Assembly (NCBI GenBank): GCA_003476465.1
Contig: DMUE01000029.1
Span: 4,771-15,984 of the forward strand
Source: Microbacterium sp.
GTDB lineage: Bacteria > Actinomycetota > Actinomycetes > Actinomycetales > Microbacteriaceae
Length of the DNA stretch: 11,214 nucleotides
Direction of reading: 5' to 3'
Shown: one piece after another, positions 1 through 6,542 of the stretch
Position numbering within the stretch: position 1 is the first letter of the stretch
Layout of the letters: each line of letters begins with the position of its first letter
Made by a program: the position numbers and the translations under genes
The notes under the pieces: model-generated
The model's database searches: none
Seen by the model: the letters and a program-made list of their open reading frames with translations, nothing else
Told to the model about the DNA's origin: nothing

Positions 1-228
1 CGGGTGCTCGAGGGCATAGACGACATCCATTTCGCGCGGCTCAGCAGCGCGGACGTCGTGCGGCACACGCTCGTCGGAAAGATCGTGGACGCGTACACCG
101 AGTACGACGAGCAGCGCACCGCCGAGCGGCACGAGCGGGAGCAGGCTGCACAGTTCGCCAACCGCGCCGAGCGACGCTCGTCCACGCGCCCGGTCGGCCC
201 GCGCAAGTCCCAGGGAGGACGCTCGTGA
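1..228 (+). CDS. phoH: PhoH-family ATPase, C-terminal fragment
   Basis: This is the last 75 codons of a gene that enters from the left edge, read in frame 1 and ending at the TGA at 226-228. The segment LEGIDDIHF followed by DVVRHTLVGKIVDAY matches the end of the P-loop ATPase domain of PhoH/PhoH2-like proteins. After it comes a charged, low-complexity tail rich in Arg, Glu and Ser. The Walker motifs lie outside the window, so ATP binding cannot be checked here. The stop codon overlaps the GTG start of ybeY, and phoH directly upstream of ybeY is a widely conserved bacterial arrangement. That context supports a role in RNA metabolism, but the biochemical role of PhoH is not well defined. The family call is fairly sure; the boundaries on the left are unknown. 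Confidence 0.82.
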   Translation, partial: RVLEGIDDIHFARLSSADVVRHTLVGKIVDAYTEYDEQRTAERHEREQAAQFANRAERRSSTRPVGPRKSQGGRS

Positions 229-698
229 CCGTCGAGATCTCCAACGAATCCGGTATGGGTGGCGTCGATGAGTCCAAGCTCCTGCGGCTCATGGAGTACA
301 ACCTGGCCGAGTTGCACGTCAGCCCGGAGGCGGACGTCGCGATCATCCTGGTGGACGAGGGCGCCATGGAAGCCCTGCACGTGCAGTGGATGGACGAGCC
401 GGGGCCGACGGATGTGCTGAGCTTTCCGATGGACGAACTGCGCCCCGGCACGGAGGATGTTCCGGCGCCCGCGGGTCTGCTCGGCGACATCGTGCTGTGC
501 CCGCAGGTGGCGGAGACCCAGGCGCGCGATGCCGGCCACTCGACAGAGGACGAACTGCTCCTGCTGACGACCCACGGCCTGCTCCACCTGCTCGGATTCG
601 ATCACGCCGAGCCGGACGAAGAGCGCGAGATGTTCGAGCTGCAGCGTGACCTGCTGATCGGCTTCGCGGTGCGCGAGCGCCGTCACAGACCGGCATGA
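225..698 (+). CDS. ybeY: Endoribonuclease YbeY (rRNA maturation factor)
   Basis: The gene encodes a 157-residue protein of normal length for YbeY, a single-domain zinc-dependent endoribonuclease involved in 16S rRNA 3'-end maturation and ribosome quality control in the cytoplasm. The zinc motif is intact: HGLLHLLGFDH at residues 117-127, with H117, H121 and H127 as the expected ligands. The upstream segment with DVLSFPMDE (about residues 63-71) is also typical of the family. The GTG start at 225 is chosen because it overlaps the phoH stop as GTGA and has GGGAGG about eight bases upstream (212-217). The stop in turn overlaps the next start as ATGA at 695-698, so the genes are translationally coupled. 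Assignment is confident from the motif and the neighbours. Confidence 0.95.
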   Translation: MTVEISNESGMGGVDESKLLRLMEYNLAELHVSPEADVAIILVDEGAMEALHVQWMDEPGPTDVLSFPMDELRPGTEDVPAPAGLLGDIVLCPQVAETQARDAGHSTEDELLLLTTHGLLHLLGFDHAEPDEEREMFELQRDLLIGFAVRERRHRPA

Positions 699-2050
699 CC
701 GCCCCTCTTCTCCTGCTCGGAGCGTTCTTTCTCGTCGCCTTCGCCGGTCTGATGGCGGCGCTGGATGCGGCTCTGAGCGTCACCTCACGAGCGGATCTCG
801 CGGAGTGGTCGCTCAAGGCTCGTGCGCGTCGGTCACTGCGGGCGATGGCCGACGACAATGACGCGCACCTCAACGCCGTCGTCTTCATCCGTATTCTGGC
901 TGAGACCGCGGCGGCGGTCTTCGTGACCGTCGCCCTCACTATCCTCTTCGACTCGATCTGGTGGGCGATGGTCGCCGCGATCGTCCTGATGACCGGGGCA
1001 TCCTTCGTCCTCGTCGGCGCGAGCCCGCGGACGGTGGGGCGCCAGCACGCCGAGGGCCTGCTGCGGGCGCTCGCCCCGGTCGTCCGGTTCGTGCGCATAA
1101 TCCTCGGCCCCCTCGCCGGTGCCCTCGTGGCGCTCGGCAATCGCGTCACGCAGGCGCCTCGCCGTGTCGCCTCGTTCGCGTCCGAGCAGCAGCTGCTGAG
1201 CATGGTCGACGAAGCCGCCGAGGCCGAACTCATCGAGGACGAGGATCGTGAGCTGATCCACTCGGTCTTCGACTTCACGGACACCTTCGTCCGCTCCGTG
1301 ATGGTTCCCCGAACCGACATGGTGACCCTCGATGCCTCCGCGACCACGGACGACGCCATGGGACTGTTCCTCAGCACAGGCGTTTCCCGTGCCCCGATCA
1401 CCGAGGGCAGCGACGACGAGATCGTCGGCATCCTGTACCTGAAGGACCTGGTGCAGTCCGGCTTCGGTGCGGGAGACGGATGGCGCACCCAAGGCATCCG
1501 GAAGATCCTCCGTCCTGCGGTTTTCGTACCCGAGTCGATGATGGCCGAGACGCTTTTGCAGCAGATGAAGCGCGAGGCCGTCCACGTCTGCATGGTCGTG
1601 GACGAGTACGGTGGCATCGCCGGCCTGGTGACGCTGGAGGACCTGATCGAGGAGCTCGTGGGCGAGATCGCGGATGAGTACGACGTTCCCCAGAACGAGA
1701 TCGTCGAGCTCAGCCCCGGCCGGTACCGCGTCAGCGCGCGCAGCTCGGTGGATGACATCGGCGACCTGTTCGGCATCGAACTCGACGATGAAGACGTCGA
1801 TTCGATCGGTGGTCTGCTCGGTAAGGTGCTCGGGCGCGTTCCGCAGCCCGGCGCCGAGGCGACGTACGAAGGCATCGTCATGACCGGCGGCGCCTCGCGT
1901 GGCCGGGGGCGGGGGATCGCGACGGTCTTCGTCGAGCGGTCGCCCGAGCTGATCGCCGCGGAAGAGGCTTTCGCCGAGTCGAACAACGCTCCGATCGAGA
2001 AGGTCGGCGGCGCCGATGGGCGCAAACGAAAGGGAGATTCCCGTGACTGA
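695..2050 (+). CDS. CNNM/CorC-family membrane protein with two CBS domains (hemolysin-like)
   Basis: The 451-residue protein belongs to the CNNM/HlyC-CorC family, whose members are linked to magnesium or cobalt efflux; the old name 'hemolysin' is not evidence of toxicity. The order is as follows. An N-terminal DUF21 membrane region (about residues 1-150) has a first hydrophobic helix at about 3-25 and further helices at about 65-125. CBS domain 1 begins near the conserved VMVPRTDM motif (V202-M209). CBS domain 2 covers about 270-330 and includes MVVDEYGGIAGLVTLEDL. A CorC_HlyC domain covers about 338-415, and a short charged tail follows. It overlaps ybeY by four bases (ATGA) and the era start by eight. 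The ybeY-corC-era order is a conserved actinobacterial block. The transported ion cannot be read from the sequence. Confidence 0.92.
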   Translation: MTAPLLLLGAFFLVAFAGLMAALDAALSVTSRADLAEWSLKARARRSLRAMADDNDAHLNAVVFIRILAETAAAVFVTVALTILFDSIWWAMVAAIVLMTGASFVLVGASPRTVGRQHAEGLLRALAPVVRFVRIILGPLAGALVALGNRVTQAPRRVASFASEQQLLSMVDEAAEAELIEDEDRELIHSVFDFTDTFVRSVMVPRTDMVTLDASATTDDAMGLFLSTGVSRAPITEGSDDEIVGILYLKDLVQSGFGAGDGWRTQGIRKILRPAVFVPESMMAETLLQQMKREAVHVCMVVDEYGGIAGLVTLEDLIEELVGEIADEYDVPQNEIVELSPGRYRVSARSSVDDIGDLFGIELDDEDVDSIGGLLGKVLGRVPQPGAEATYEGIVMTGGASRGRGRGIATVFVERSPELIAAEEAFAESNNAPIEKVGGADGRKRKGDSRD

Positions 2051-2969
2051 TGCGCGATCGCAGGGCGGCGCGGGGACGGGATCGCACCGCAGCGGGTTCG
2101 TCACGTTCGTCGGGCGTCCGAACGTCGGCAAGTCGACGCTGACGAATGCCCTGGTCGGTGAGAAGATCGCCATCACGAGTGAGAAGCCGCAGACGACGCG
2201 CCGAGCCATCCGGGGCATCGTGAACCGTCCCGCAGGTCAGCTTGTGATAGTCGACACCCCCGGTCTCCACAAGCCGCGGACGTTGCTCGGCGAGCGCCTC
2301 AATCACCTGGTCGAGCAGGTGCTGGGCGACGTCGACGTGATCGCGTTCTGCGTGCCGGCGACCGAGAAGGTCGGTCCCGGCGACCGCCGGATCGCGCAGT
2401 CGCTCGACGGATACCGGCGGGCGCGCAGGGTCGTGCTGGTGACGAAGACGGATGCAGCCTCCCGCGAGCAGATCGCCGAGCGATTGCTCGAGGTCGATGC
2501 TTTGCGCGAGGACTGGGCCGCCGTCATCCCGCTGTCCGCCGAGGCGGGCGAGGGCCTCGAGCTGCTGGCCGAGGAGTTGCTTGCGCTGATGCCCGAGGGA
2601 CCTGCGCTCTACGACGCGGACGTCGTGACCGATGAGTCCACCGAGGACCGCCTCGCCGAGGTCATCCGCGAGGCGGCGCTGCAGGGTGTGCGAGACGAGT
2701 TGCCGCATTCGATCGCCGTGACGATCGCCGATATCCTGCCGCGCGAGGACTCGGACCTGATCGACGTCTACGCCGACCTGGTGGTCGAGCGCGACAGCCA
2801 GAAGGCCATCATCATCGGTCACCGCGGGTCACGGCTCGCGGATGTCGGGGCTCGCGCTCGTGCTCAGATAGAGCCGCTGCTCGGCTCGCGCGTGTACCTG
2901 CACCTGCACGTGCGGGTGGCGAAGGAGTGGCAGCGGGATGCCAAGCAGTTGGGGCGCCTCGGGTTCTAG
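2043..2969 (+). CDS. era: Ribosome-assembly GTPase Era
   Basis: Era is a cytoplasmic GTPase that binds the 3' end of 16S rRNA and helps mature the 30S subunit. Numbered from the GTG at 2043 (308 residues, normal length), the GTPase motifs are G1 GRPNVGKS (24-31), G2 around TTR (51-53), G3 DTPG (71-74), G4 TKTD (134-137, a variant of NKxD that I regard as ordinary here) and G5 SAEAGEG (165-171). The C-terminal KH domain carries the GHRG loop at about 259-262 and ends in the typical KQLGRLGF. An ATG at 2016 is in frame, but the GTG at 2043 is preferred. It has AGGGAG at 2031-2036 six bases upstream, and it overlaps the corC stop by eight bases instead of 35. It is the last gene of the housekeeping block. 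Confidence 0.95.
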   Translation: MTDARSQGGAGTGSHRSGFVTFVGRPNVGKSTLTNALVGEKIAITSEKPQTTRRAIRGIVNRPAGQLVIVDTPGLHKPRTLLGERLNHLVEQVLGDVDVIAFCVPATEKVGPGDRRIAQSLDGYRRARRVVLVTKTDAASREQIAERLLEVDALREDWAAVIPLSAEAGEGLELLAEELLALMPEGPALYDADVVTDESTEDRLAEVIREAALQGVRDELPHSIAVTIADILPREDSDLIDVYADLVVERDSQKAIIIGHRGSRLADVGARARAQIEPLLGSRVYLHLHVRVAKEWQRDAKQLGRLGF

Positions 2970-3014
2970 GGCTTGCGCGCTGTTCGGGTCGTCTCGCGGT
3001 GGGGACGGACGCCA

Positions 3015-3101
3015 GCGACCGCCCGGTGTAGCTTCACGCCCGAGTGCACGCCTTGTCGCCGAGCGCACGAGGCGCGAACCGCGTGCAAGGGGTGCGGTCG
3101 C
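3015..3101. other. Nested inverted repeats in the era-transporter gap
   Basis: The sequence shows GCGACCGC at 3015-3022 and its exact complement GCGGTCGC at 3094-3101. Inside this pair, GCACGCCTTG at 3046-3055 matches the complement of CAAGGGGTGC at 3086-3095 in nine of ten positions. A smaller CGCC/GGCG pair lies at 3057-3060 and 3071-3074. The outer and inner stems share two bases (3094-3095), so they could compete. No run of T follows, so this is not a clear intrinsic terminator. In DNA this GC-rich such pairs arise by chance, so a structured 3' or 5' UTR is only a possibility. No ORF here has a convincing ribosome-binding site. Confidence 0.3.
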
Positions 3102-3130
3102 GCGTAGCCACGCTCGCGGGGGAGCGCCCC

Positions 3131-3146
3131 GTGTGAGTCTGTAACA
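3131..3146. repeat. Direct repeat 1, candidate operator half
   Basis: GTGTGAGTCTGTAACA is the first copy of a 16-base direct repeat lying about 90 bases upstream of the first transporter gene. It matches the second copy in 14 of 16 positions, and the two starts are 33 bases apart, close to three helical turns. I saw no further copies in the window. Confidence 0.6.
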
Positions 3147-3163
3147 GCGACGAAACGCGCTTC

Positions 3164-3179
3164 GTGTGAATATGTAACA
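3164..3179. repeat. Direct repeat 2, candidate operator half
   Basis: GTGTGAATATGTAACA is the second copy of the repeat at 3131-3146 and differs from it only at its 7th and 9th bases. It ends 57 bases before the ATG at 3237. The next base (C3180) completes an ACAC end complementary to the leading GTGT. Confidence 0.6.
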
Positions 3180-3236
3180 CGCGTCGCGGATGCTGGTGTA
3201 CAGCCCTCAACGGGCGGAGCAGCGGCAGGAGCCTCA

Positions 3237-4370
3237 ATGCAGCAGGACGCGATCGAGAGGGCGATCCGCCGCGTCGGCATGCCGGTGCTCGCGATCGTCG
3301 CCGCGCTCGTCGTGGGAGCGATTCTCGTCGCCACGCTTGGCCAGTCTCCGATCGCCGCCGCCTCTACGGTCATTCAGGCCGGGTTCAGCTGCACGCCCGG
3401 CTACTGCAACCTCGGCGGCACGCTCGCGCTGGCCTCGCCCATCATCTTCACCGCGCTCGGGGCGGTCGTGTCGCTGCGCACCGGCCTGTTCAGCATCGGC
3501 CAGGAGGGCCAGTACGCGCTTGGCGGCCTCGCAGGCGCGGTCGCGGGTTACTCGATCGCTGCCCCGGCGGGGGTCGCGCCCGTCATCGCCCTCGCCGCGT
3601 CCGCGGCGATGGGCGCGGCGTGGGGGATCATCCCCGCGCTGCTCAAGGTCTTCCTCGGCGTCAACGAGCTGATCATCACGATCGTTCTCAACGCCATCGC
3701 CGGGCTGCTGCTGGACTTCCTGGTCAACTACCCGCTCCGTGCCGAGGCATCGACGGTGGGGTACACACCCGTCGTCAACGAGGAGGCGCAGCTGCCGGTC
3801 TTCGACGTCTCGACCAAGTTCGGCCTCGCGTTCGTGCTGGCGATCGTCGCCGTGATCCTCGTCTCGTTCTTCCTCAACCGCACGACGGCAGGCTACGAGC
3901 AGCGCATGTCGGGGGAGGCGCCCCTGTTCGCACGCTACTCGGGCATGTCGAGCACGGCGAGCGTGCTGCGTGCGGGTCTGCTCGGCGGCGCCCTCGCGGG
4001 TCTCGGCGGGGGAGTACAGGTGCTCGGCACCAACTATCGCGTCATGGAGGGCTTCTCCGATGGAACGGGCTTCACCGGGCTCACCGCCGCGATCCTCGGC
4101 GGCACGACCGCCATCGGAGCGGGCCTGCTGGGCATCCTCTACGCCGGCATCACGGTGGGCGCCGTCAACGGCCTGCAGATCGTGCTCGGCGTGCCGCGCG
4201 AAATCGGCTCGACCGTACTCGCGCTGATGATCGTCTTCATCGCCGCCCAGGCGCCCCTGCTCACCCGGTGGGAACGCTGGCTCGACCGCCGTCGGGCGAA
4301 CAAGCTCATCGAGACCGGAGCGGGCGTGGCGCCTCCGCCCGGCCGCGGCACGGGGAGCGCCGCCGCATGA
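3237..4370 (+). CDS. BMP-type ABC importer, permease subunit 1
   Basis: The 377-residue protein is an integral membrane permease of the BPD_transp_2 family, the type that pairs with BMP lipoproteins in nucleoside and related importers (compare YufP/NupB). It starts with a cytoplasmic stretch and a helix at about 16-35. It then carries the family segment SLRTGLFSIGQEGQYALGG, the usual FNIGxEGQ motif with Ser in place of Asn. A string of hydrophobic helices runs to about residue 340, followed by a basic, then Gly/Ala/Pro-rich tail. C52 and C57 sit in the first presumed outside loop. The ATG at 3237 has AGGAG at 3227-3231 five bases upstream. It is the first gene of the operon, and its stop overlaps the next start as ATGA. 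Substrate is unknown; a nucleoside-like compound is the family-based guess. Confidence 0.88.
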   Translation: MQQDAIERAIRRVGMPVLAIVAALVVGAILVATLGQSPIAAASTVIQAGFSCTPGYCNLGGTLALASPIIFTALGAVVSLRTGLFSIGQEGQYALGGLAGAVAGYSIAAPAGVAPVIALAASAAMGAAWGIIPALLKVFLGVNELIITIVLNAIAGLLLDFLVNYPLRAEASTVGYTPVVNEEAQLPVFDVSTKFGLAFVLAIVAVILVSFFLNRTTAGYEQRMSGEAPLFARYSGMSSTASVLRAGLLGGALAGLGGGVQVLGTNYRVMEGFSDGTGFTGLTAAILGGTTAIGAGLLGILYAGITVGAVNGLQIVLGVPREIGSTVLALMIVFIAAQAPLLTRWERWLDRRRANKLIETGAGVAPPPGRGTGSAAA

Positions 4371-5404
4371 GCACCCTCGTCGATTTCCTCAACAGCGGCA
4401 TCAGGCTGACCGTTCCCATCCTGTTGGCCGCCATCGCCTCCATGCTCAGCGCTCGAGTGGGCGTGCTCAACCTCGCGATCGAGTCCATGGTCCTCTCCGG
4501 CGCCTTCGTCGGCATCCTCGCGGCTTCGGCGACGGGCAACAACCTCATCGGGGTGCTCGCGGCCGCGGCCACGGGCGCCACGATCGGCGCGATCATGGCC
4601 GTCGCCAATCGCGTCGGTGTCGACCTCGTGGTGCTCGCCATCGGGCTCAACATCCTGGTGCTGCAACTCACGGTGTTCCTGATGCGCTCCTACTTCGGGG
4701 GCGTCGGCACGTATGCGCCGGGCATCGAGCGGATCCCGCCGATCACGATCCCCTTCCTCTCCGACCTGCCCTTCCTCGGGCCCCTGCTCGCCCGCCTCAA
4801 CTGGCTGGTCTACCTTTCGATTCTCGTGGCGGTCCTCGTCGCGGTGTACTTCCGCACCCGCAGCGGCCGCCACCTGCTCGCCGTGGGCGAGGCCCCGGGA
4901 GCCGCCGCGTCCGCGGGCCTGTCGATCGCCCGCTACCAGACCCTCACGCTTCTGGCTGCGGGCGCCCTCGCCGGAATCGGGGGAGCGTACCTCTCGGTGG
5001 GCGACCTCGGCCTCTTTACCCGCAACATGAGCGGCGATCGCGGCTGGATCGGCATCACCGCGGCGCTGCTCGCCCTCAACAGGCCCGCTTTCATCGTGCC
5101 CGCGGCCGCCGTGTTCGGTTTCGCCAGCGCCGCATCGATCCGCCTGCAGGCGTTCGATGTGCCCGGCAGCGTCACGCAGTTCATCCCCCAGGGCGCCGCG
5201 TTCGTGGCACTCGTGCTCGTCGGCCTGCGCGCTAAGTCCCGCACCTCCTTCGCCCGGCTGTGGCGCAGCAGCAGCCGCATCCCGCTCCGGTGGCTGCGTC
5301 AGCACCCGTCTCCCAACCCCACCCCCGCGGCCGAGAACCCGCACACCCCCGCCACCAGACCGCACCACCCGCTCCACCACAGAAGTGATTCCCAATCCCT
5401 CTAA
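4367..5404 (+). CDS. BMP-type ABC importer, permease subunit 2
   Basis: This 345-residue second permease resembles YufQ/NupC-type proteins. Near the N-terminus it has PILLAAIASMLSARVGVLNL followed by AIESMVLSGAF, the equivalent of the family motif NLxxEGMML with Ser replacing Gly. Hydrophobic helices run to about residue 288. The start at 4367 is fixed by the ATGA overlap with permease 1; the same frame is open far upstream (from 3620), but that part lies inside permease 1 and is not expected to be coding. The last ~55 residues, from K290, are unlike the rest: first basic, then rich in Pro, His, Thr and Ser, with C-rich DNA at about 5300-5400. The TAA stop overlaps the ribosome-binding site of the lipoprotein gene. 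Confidence 0.88.
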   Translation: MSTLVDFLNSGIRLTVPILLAAIASMLSARVGVLNLAIESMVLSGAFVGILAASATGNNLIGVLAAAATGATIGAIMAVANRVGVDLVVLAIGLNILVLQLTVFLMRSYFGGVGTYAPGIERIPPITIPFLSDLPFLGPLLARLNWLVYLSILVAVLVAVYFRTRSGRHLLAVGEAPGAAASAGLSIARYQTLTLLAAGALAGIGGAYLSVGDLGLFTRNMSGDRGWIGITAALLALNRPAFIVPAAAVFGFASAASIRLQAFDVPGSVTQFIPQGAAFVALVLVGLRAKSRTSFARLWRSSSRIPLRWLRQHPSPNPTPAAENPHTPATRPHHPLHHRSDSQSL

Positions 5405-5408
5405 GGAG
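5403..5408 (+). promoter_or_regulatory. Strong ribosome-binding site for the substrate-binding lipoprotein
   Basis: AAGGAG lies four bases before the ATG at 5413 and shares its first two bases with the TAA stop of permease 2. It is among the closest matches to consensus in the window, which fits the higher dosage that binding proteins usually need relative to the permeases. Confidence 0.7.
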
Positions 5409-5412
5409 ACTC

Positions 5413-6513
5413 ATGTCACGGCACACTGGCGCACGACGCCGCTTCTCATTCCCTCTCGTCGCGCTCGCGGCGACCTTCCTGCTGGCAAGCTGCGCGGGCG
5501 GCGGCTCGGAAGCCACCGCAGAGGCGCCCGACGACGCATTCACCTATGCGCTCATCACCCCCGGTGCGGCAGGTGACGGCGGTTACATCGACTCCGCCAT
5601 CGCGGGCGCCGAGCTCGCTCAGGAGGAGCTCGGTGTCTCTGGCCGCCTCGTCGAGGCAGAGTCCGTCTCCCAGCAGGAGGGCGTGATCCGCTCGACCGTC
5701 GCGACCCAGCCCGACATCATCCTCGCGCCCGGGCTCGAGCCCGACGCGCTGCTCGCGGTGGCCGAAGAGAACCCCGACCAGCTGTTCGGGGTGCCGAGCG
5801 ACATCTTCGCCGATGAGCTGCCCGACAACGTGCAGGCGTACGCCATCAACGTGCACGAGAGCAGCTTCCTCGGCGGCTACATCGCCGGCAGCATGACGCA
5901 GACGGGCAAGGTCGGCGCCGTGCTCGGTGTCGACGCCCCGGGCCTAAACCAGTTCTACTACGGCTACAAGCAGGGCGTTCTGGCGGCGTGCCCCGAGTGC
6001 ACGGTCACCCCGACGTACCTGAACGGCGAGTTCTCCGACCCCTCGGTCGGCCAGGAGGCAGCGCTCGCGCTGTACCAGGAGGGCAACGACATCGTCTACG
6101 CCGTCGCCGGACTCAGCGGCCAGGGTGTCTTCACCGCCGCCACGCAGGAGGGCAAGTACGCGATCGGCGTCGACTCGAACCAGGATGCCGACGCTCCCGG
6201 CTCTGTGATCGTCTCGGTCATGAAGCGCGTCGACATGACCACCTACAACCTCATCGAGGCTGCCCTGAACGGCGAGTTCGAGTCGGGCTTCGTGCAGGCC
6301 GGTCTGTCCGACGGCGTGACGGGGCTGTCGTGGGCTGACGGATCGACGGTGTTCGCCGACGAGGGGCCCGCCGAGCTGGCGGGAATGGTCGAGGCGCTGT
6401 CCGCTGAGGTCGAAGACCTGCGGACGCAGCTGATCGATGGCTCCATCGAGGTGTGCGACGCGCTTAACGACCCCTCGAGCGACATCTGCGCCGAGCTGGG
6501 CCTGGCCTCCTAG
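5413..6513 (+). CDS. BMP-family substrate-binding lipoprotein
   Basis: The 366-residue protein is the extracytoplasmic binding component of the importer. It has a basic N-terminus (RRR at 8-10), a hydrophobic signal segment (about 11-24) and the lipobox LASC with C27 as the predicted lipidation site, then a short Gly/Ser/Ala linker. The Bmp fold is indicated by YALITPGAAGDGGYIDSA (about 45-62), the segment around GKVGAVLGV (165-173) and IGVDSNQDADAPGSVIVSVM with KRVD after it (about 251-274), all typical of PnrA/BmpA-like nucleoside-binding proteins. Cysteine pairs occur at C193/C196 and C349/C359. It follows permease 2 by eight bases and precedes the ATPase. The ligand is probably a nucleoside or similar small polar compound by family; the sequence does not fix it. 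Confidence 0.92.
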   Translation: MSRHTGARRRFSFPLVALAATFLLASCAGGGSEATAEAPDDAFTYALITPGAAGDGGYIDSAIAGAELAQEELGVSGRLVEAESVSQQEGVIRSTVATQPDIILAPGLEPDALLAVAEENPDQLFGVPSDIFADELPDNVQAYAINVHESSFLGGYIAGSMTQTGKVGAVLGVDAPGLNQFYYGYKQGVLAACPECTVTPTYLNGEFSDPSVGQEAALALYQEGNDIVYAVAGLSGQGVFTAATQEGKYAIGVDSNQDADAPGSVIVSVMKRVDMTTYNLIEAALNGEFESGFVQAGLSDGVTGLSWADGSTVFADEGPAELAGMVEALSAEVEDLRTQLIDGSIEVCDALNDPSSDICAELGLAS

Positions 6514-6542
6514 GCATGCGGCAGCAGGGAACGGACGAACGC

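Larger units (their letters stand above)
3131..3180 (+). promoter_or_regulatory. Candidate operator/promoter region of the transporter operon
   Basis: Two near-identical 16-base repeats flank the imperfect palindrome CGAAACGCGCTTCG (3151-3164; one mismatched pair). The second repeat extends to GTGTGAATATGTAACAC, which has complementary ends (GTGT/ACAC). This stretch is much richer in A and T than its surroundings, as expected for promoter DNA, but I see no clear -35/-10 pair; TATGTA at 3171-3176 is only a weak -10 candidate. The likeliest reader is the DeoR-type repressor encoded in the same operon. Alternatives are a CRP/GlxR-type protein (the TGTGA half-site is present, but the spacing to TAACA is five rather than six) or MtrA, whose motif contains GTAACA. 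The choice is inference. Confidence 0.5.

Noticed and set aside
343..2025. A 560-residue open frame on the minus strand across ybeY and corC
   Set aside because: It lies antisense to two well-supported genes. Its protein is low-complexity Ser/Arg/Ala-rich without recognisable motifs. Long antisense frames are expected when third positions are nearly all G or C.
833..2218. A 461-residue minus-strand open frame across corC and era
   Set aside because: Antisense to conserved genes. Its His/Asp/Gly-rich composition is what the complement of high-GC codons gives, and no domain is visible.
2442..2453. Era G4 motif TKTD instead of NKxD
   Set aside because: A Thr in this position is a familiar variant of actinobacterial Era, and all other GTPase motifs are intact.
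3041..3101. A possible tRNA or small RNA gene in the gap
   Set aside because: The stems do not form a cloverleaf, and no anticodon arm or GGTTCGA-type T arm is in the right place. Structure alone is not enough at this GC content.
2966..3373. A 135-residue minus-strand frame covering the intergenic gap
   Set aside because: It runs into the start of permease 1, lacks a recognisable family, and would read through the candidate operator. I see no ribosome-binding site that supports it.
3620..4366. An upstream extension of the permease 2 frame
   Set aside because: It is open only because stops are rare. It lies inside permease 1, and its translation is Arg/His-rich and not membrane-like. The ATG at 4367 with the ATGA overlap is the natural start.
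4139..5395. A 418-residue minus-strand open frame across the permeases
   Set aside because: Its composition (Gly, Glu, Asp, His, Arg) is that of a reverse-complement shadow, with no motif.
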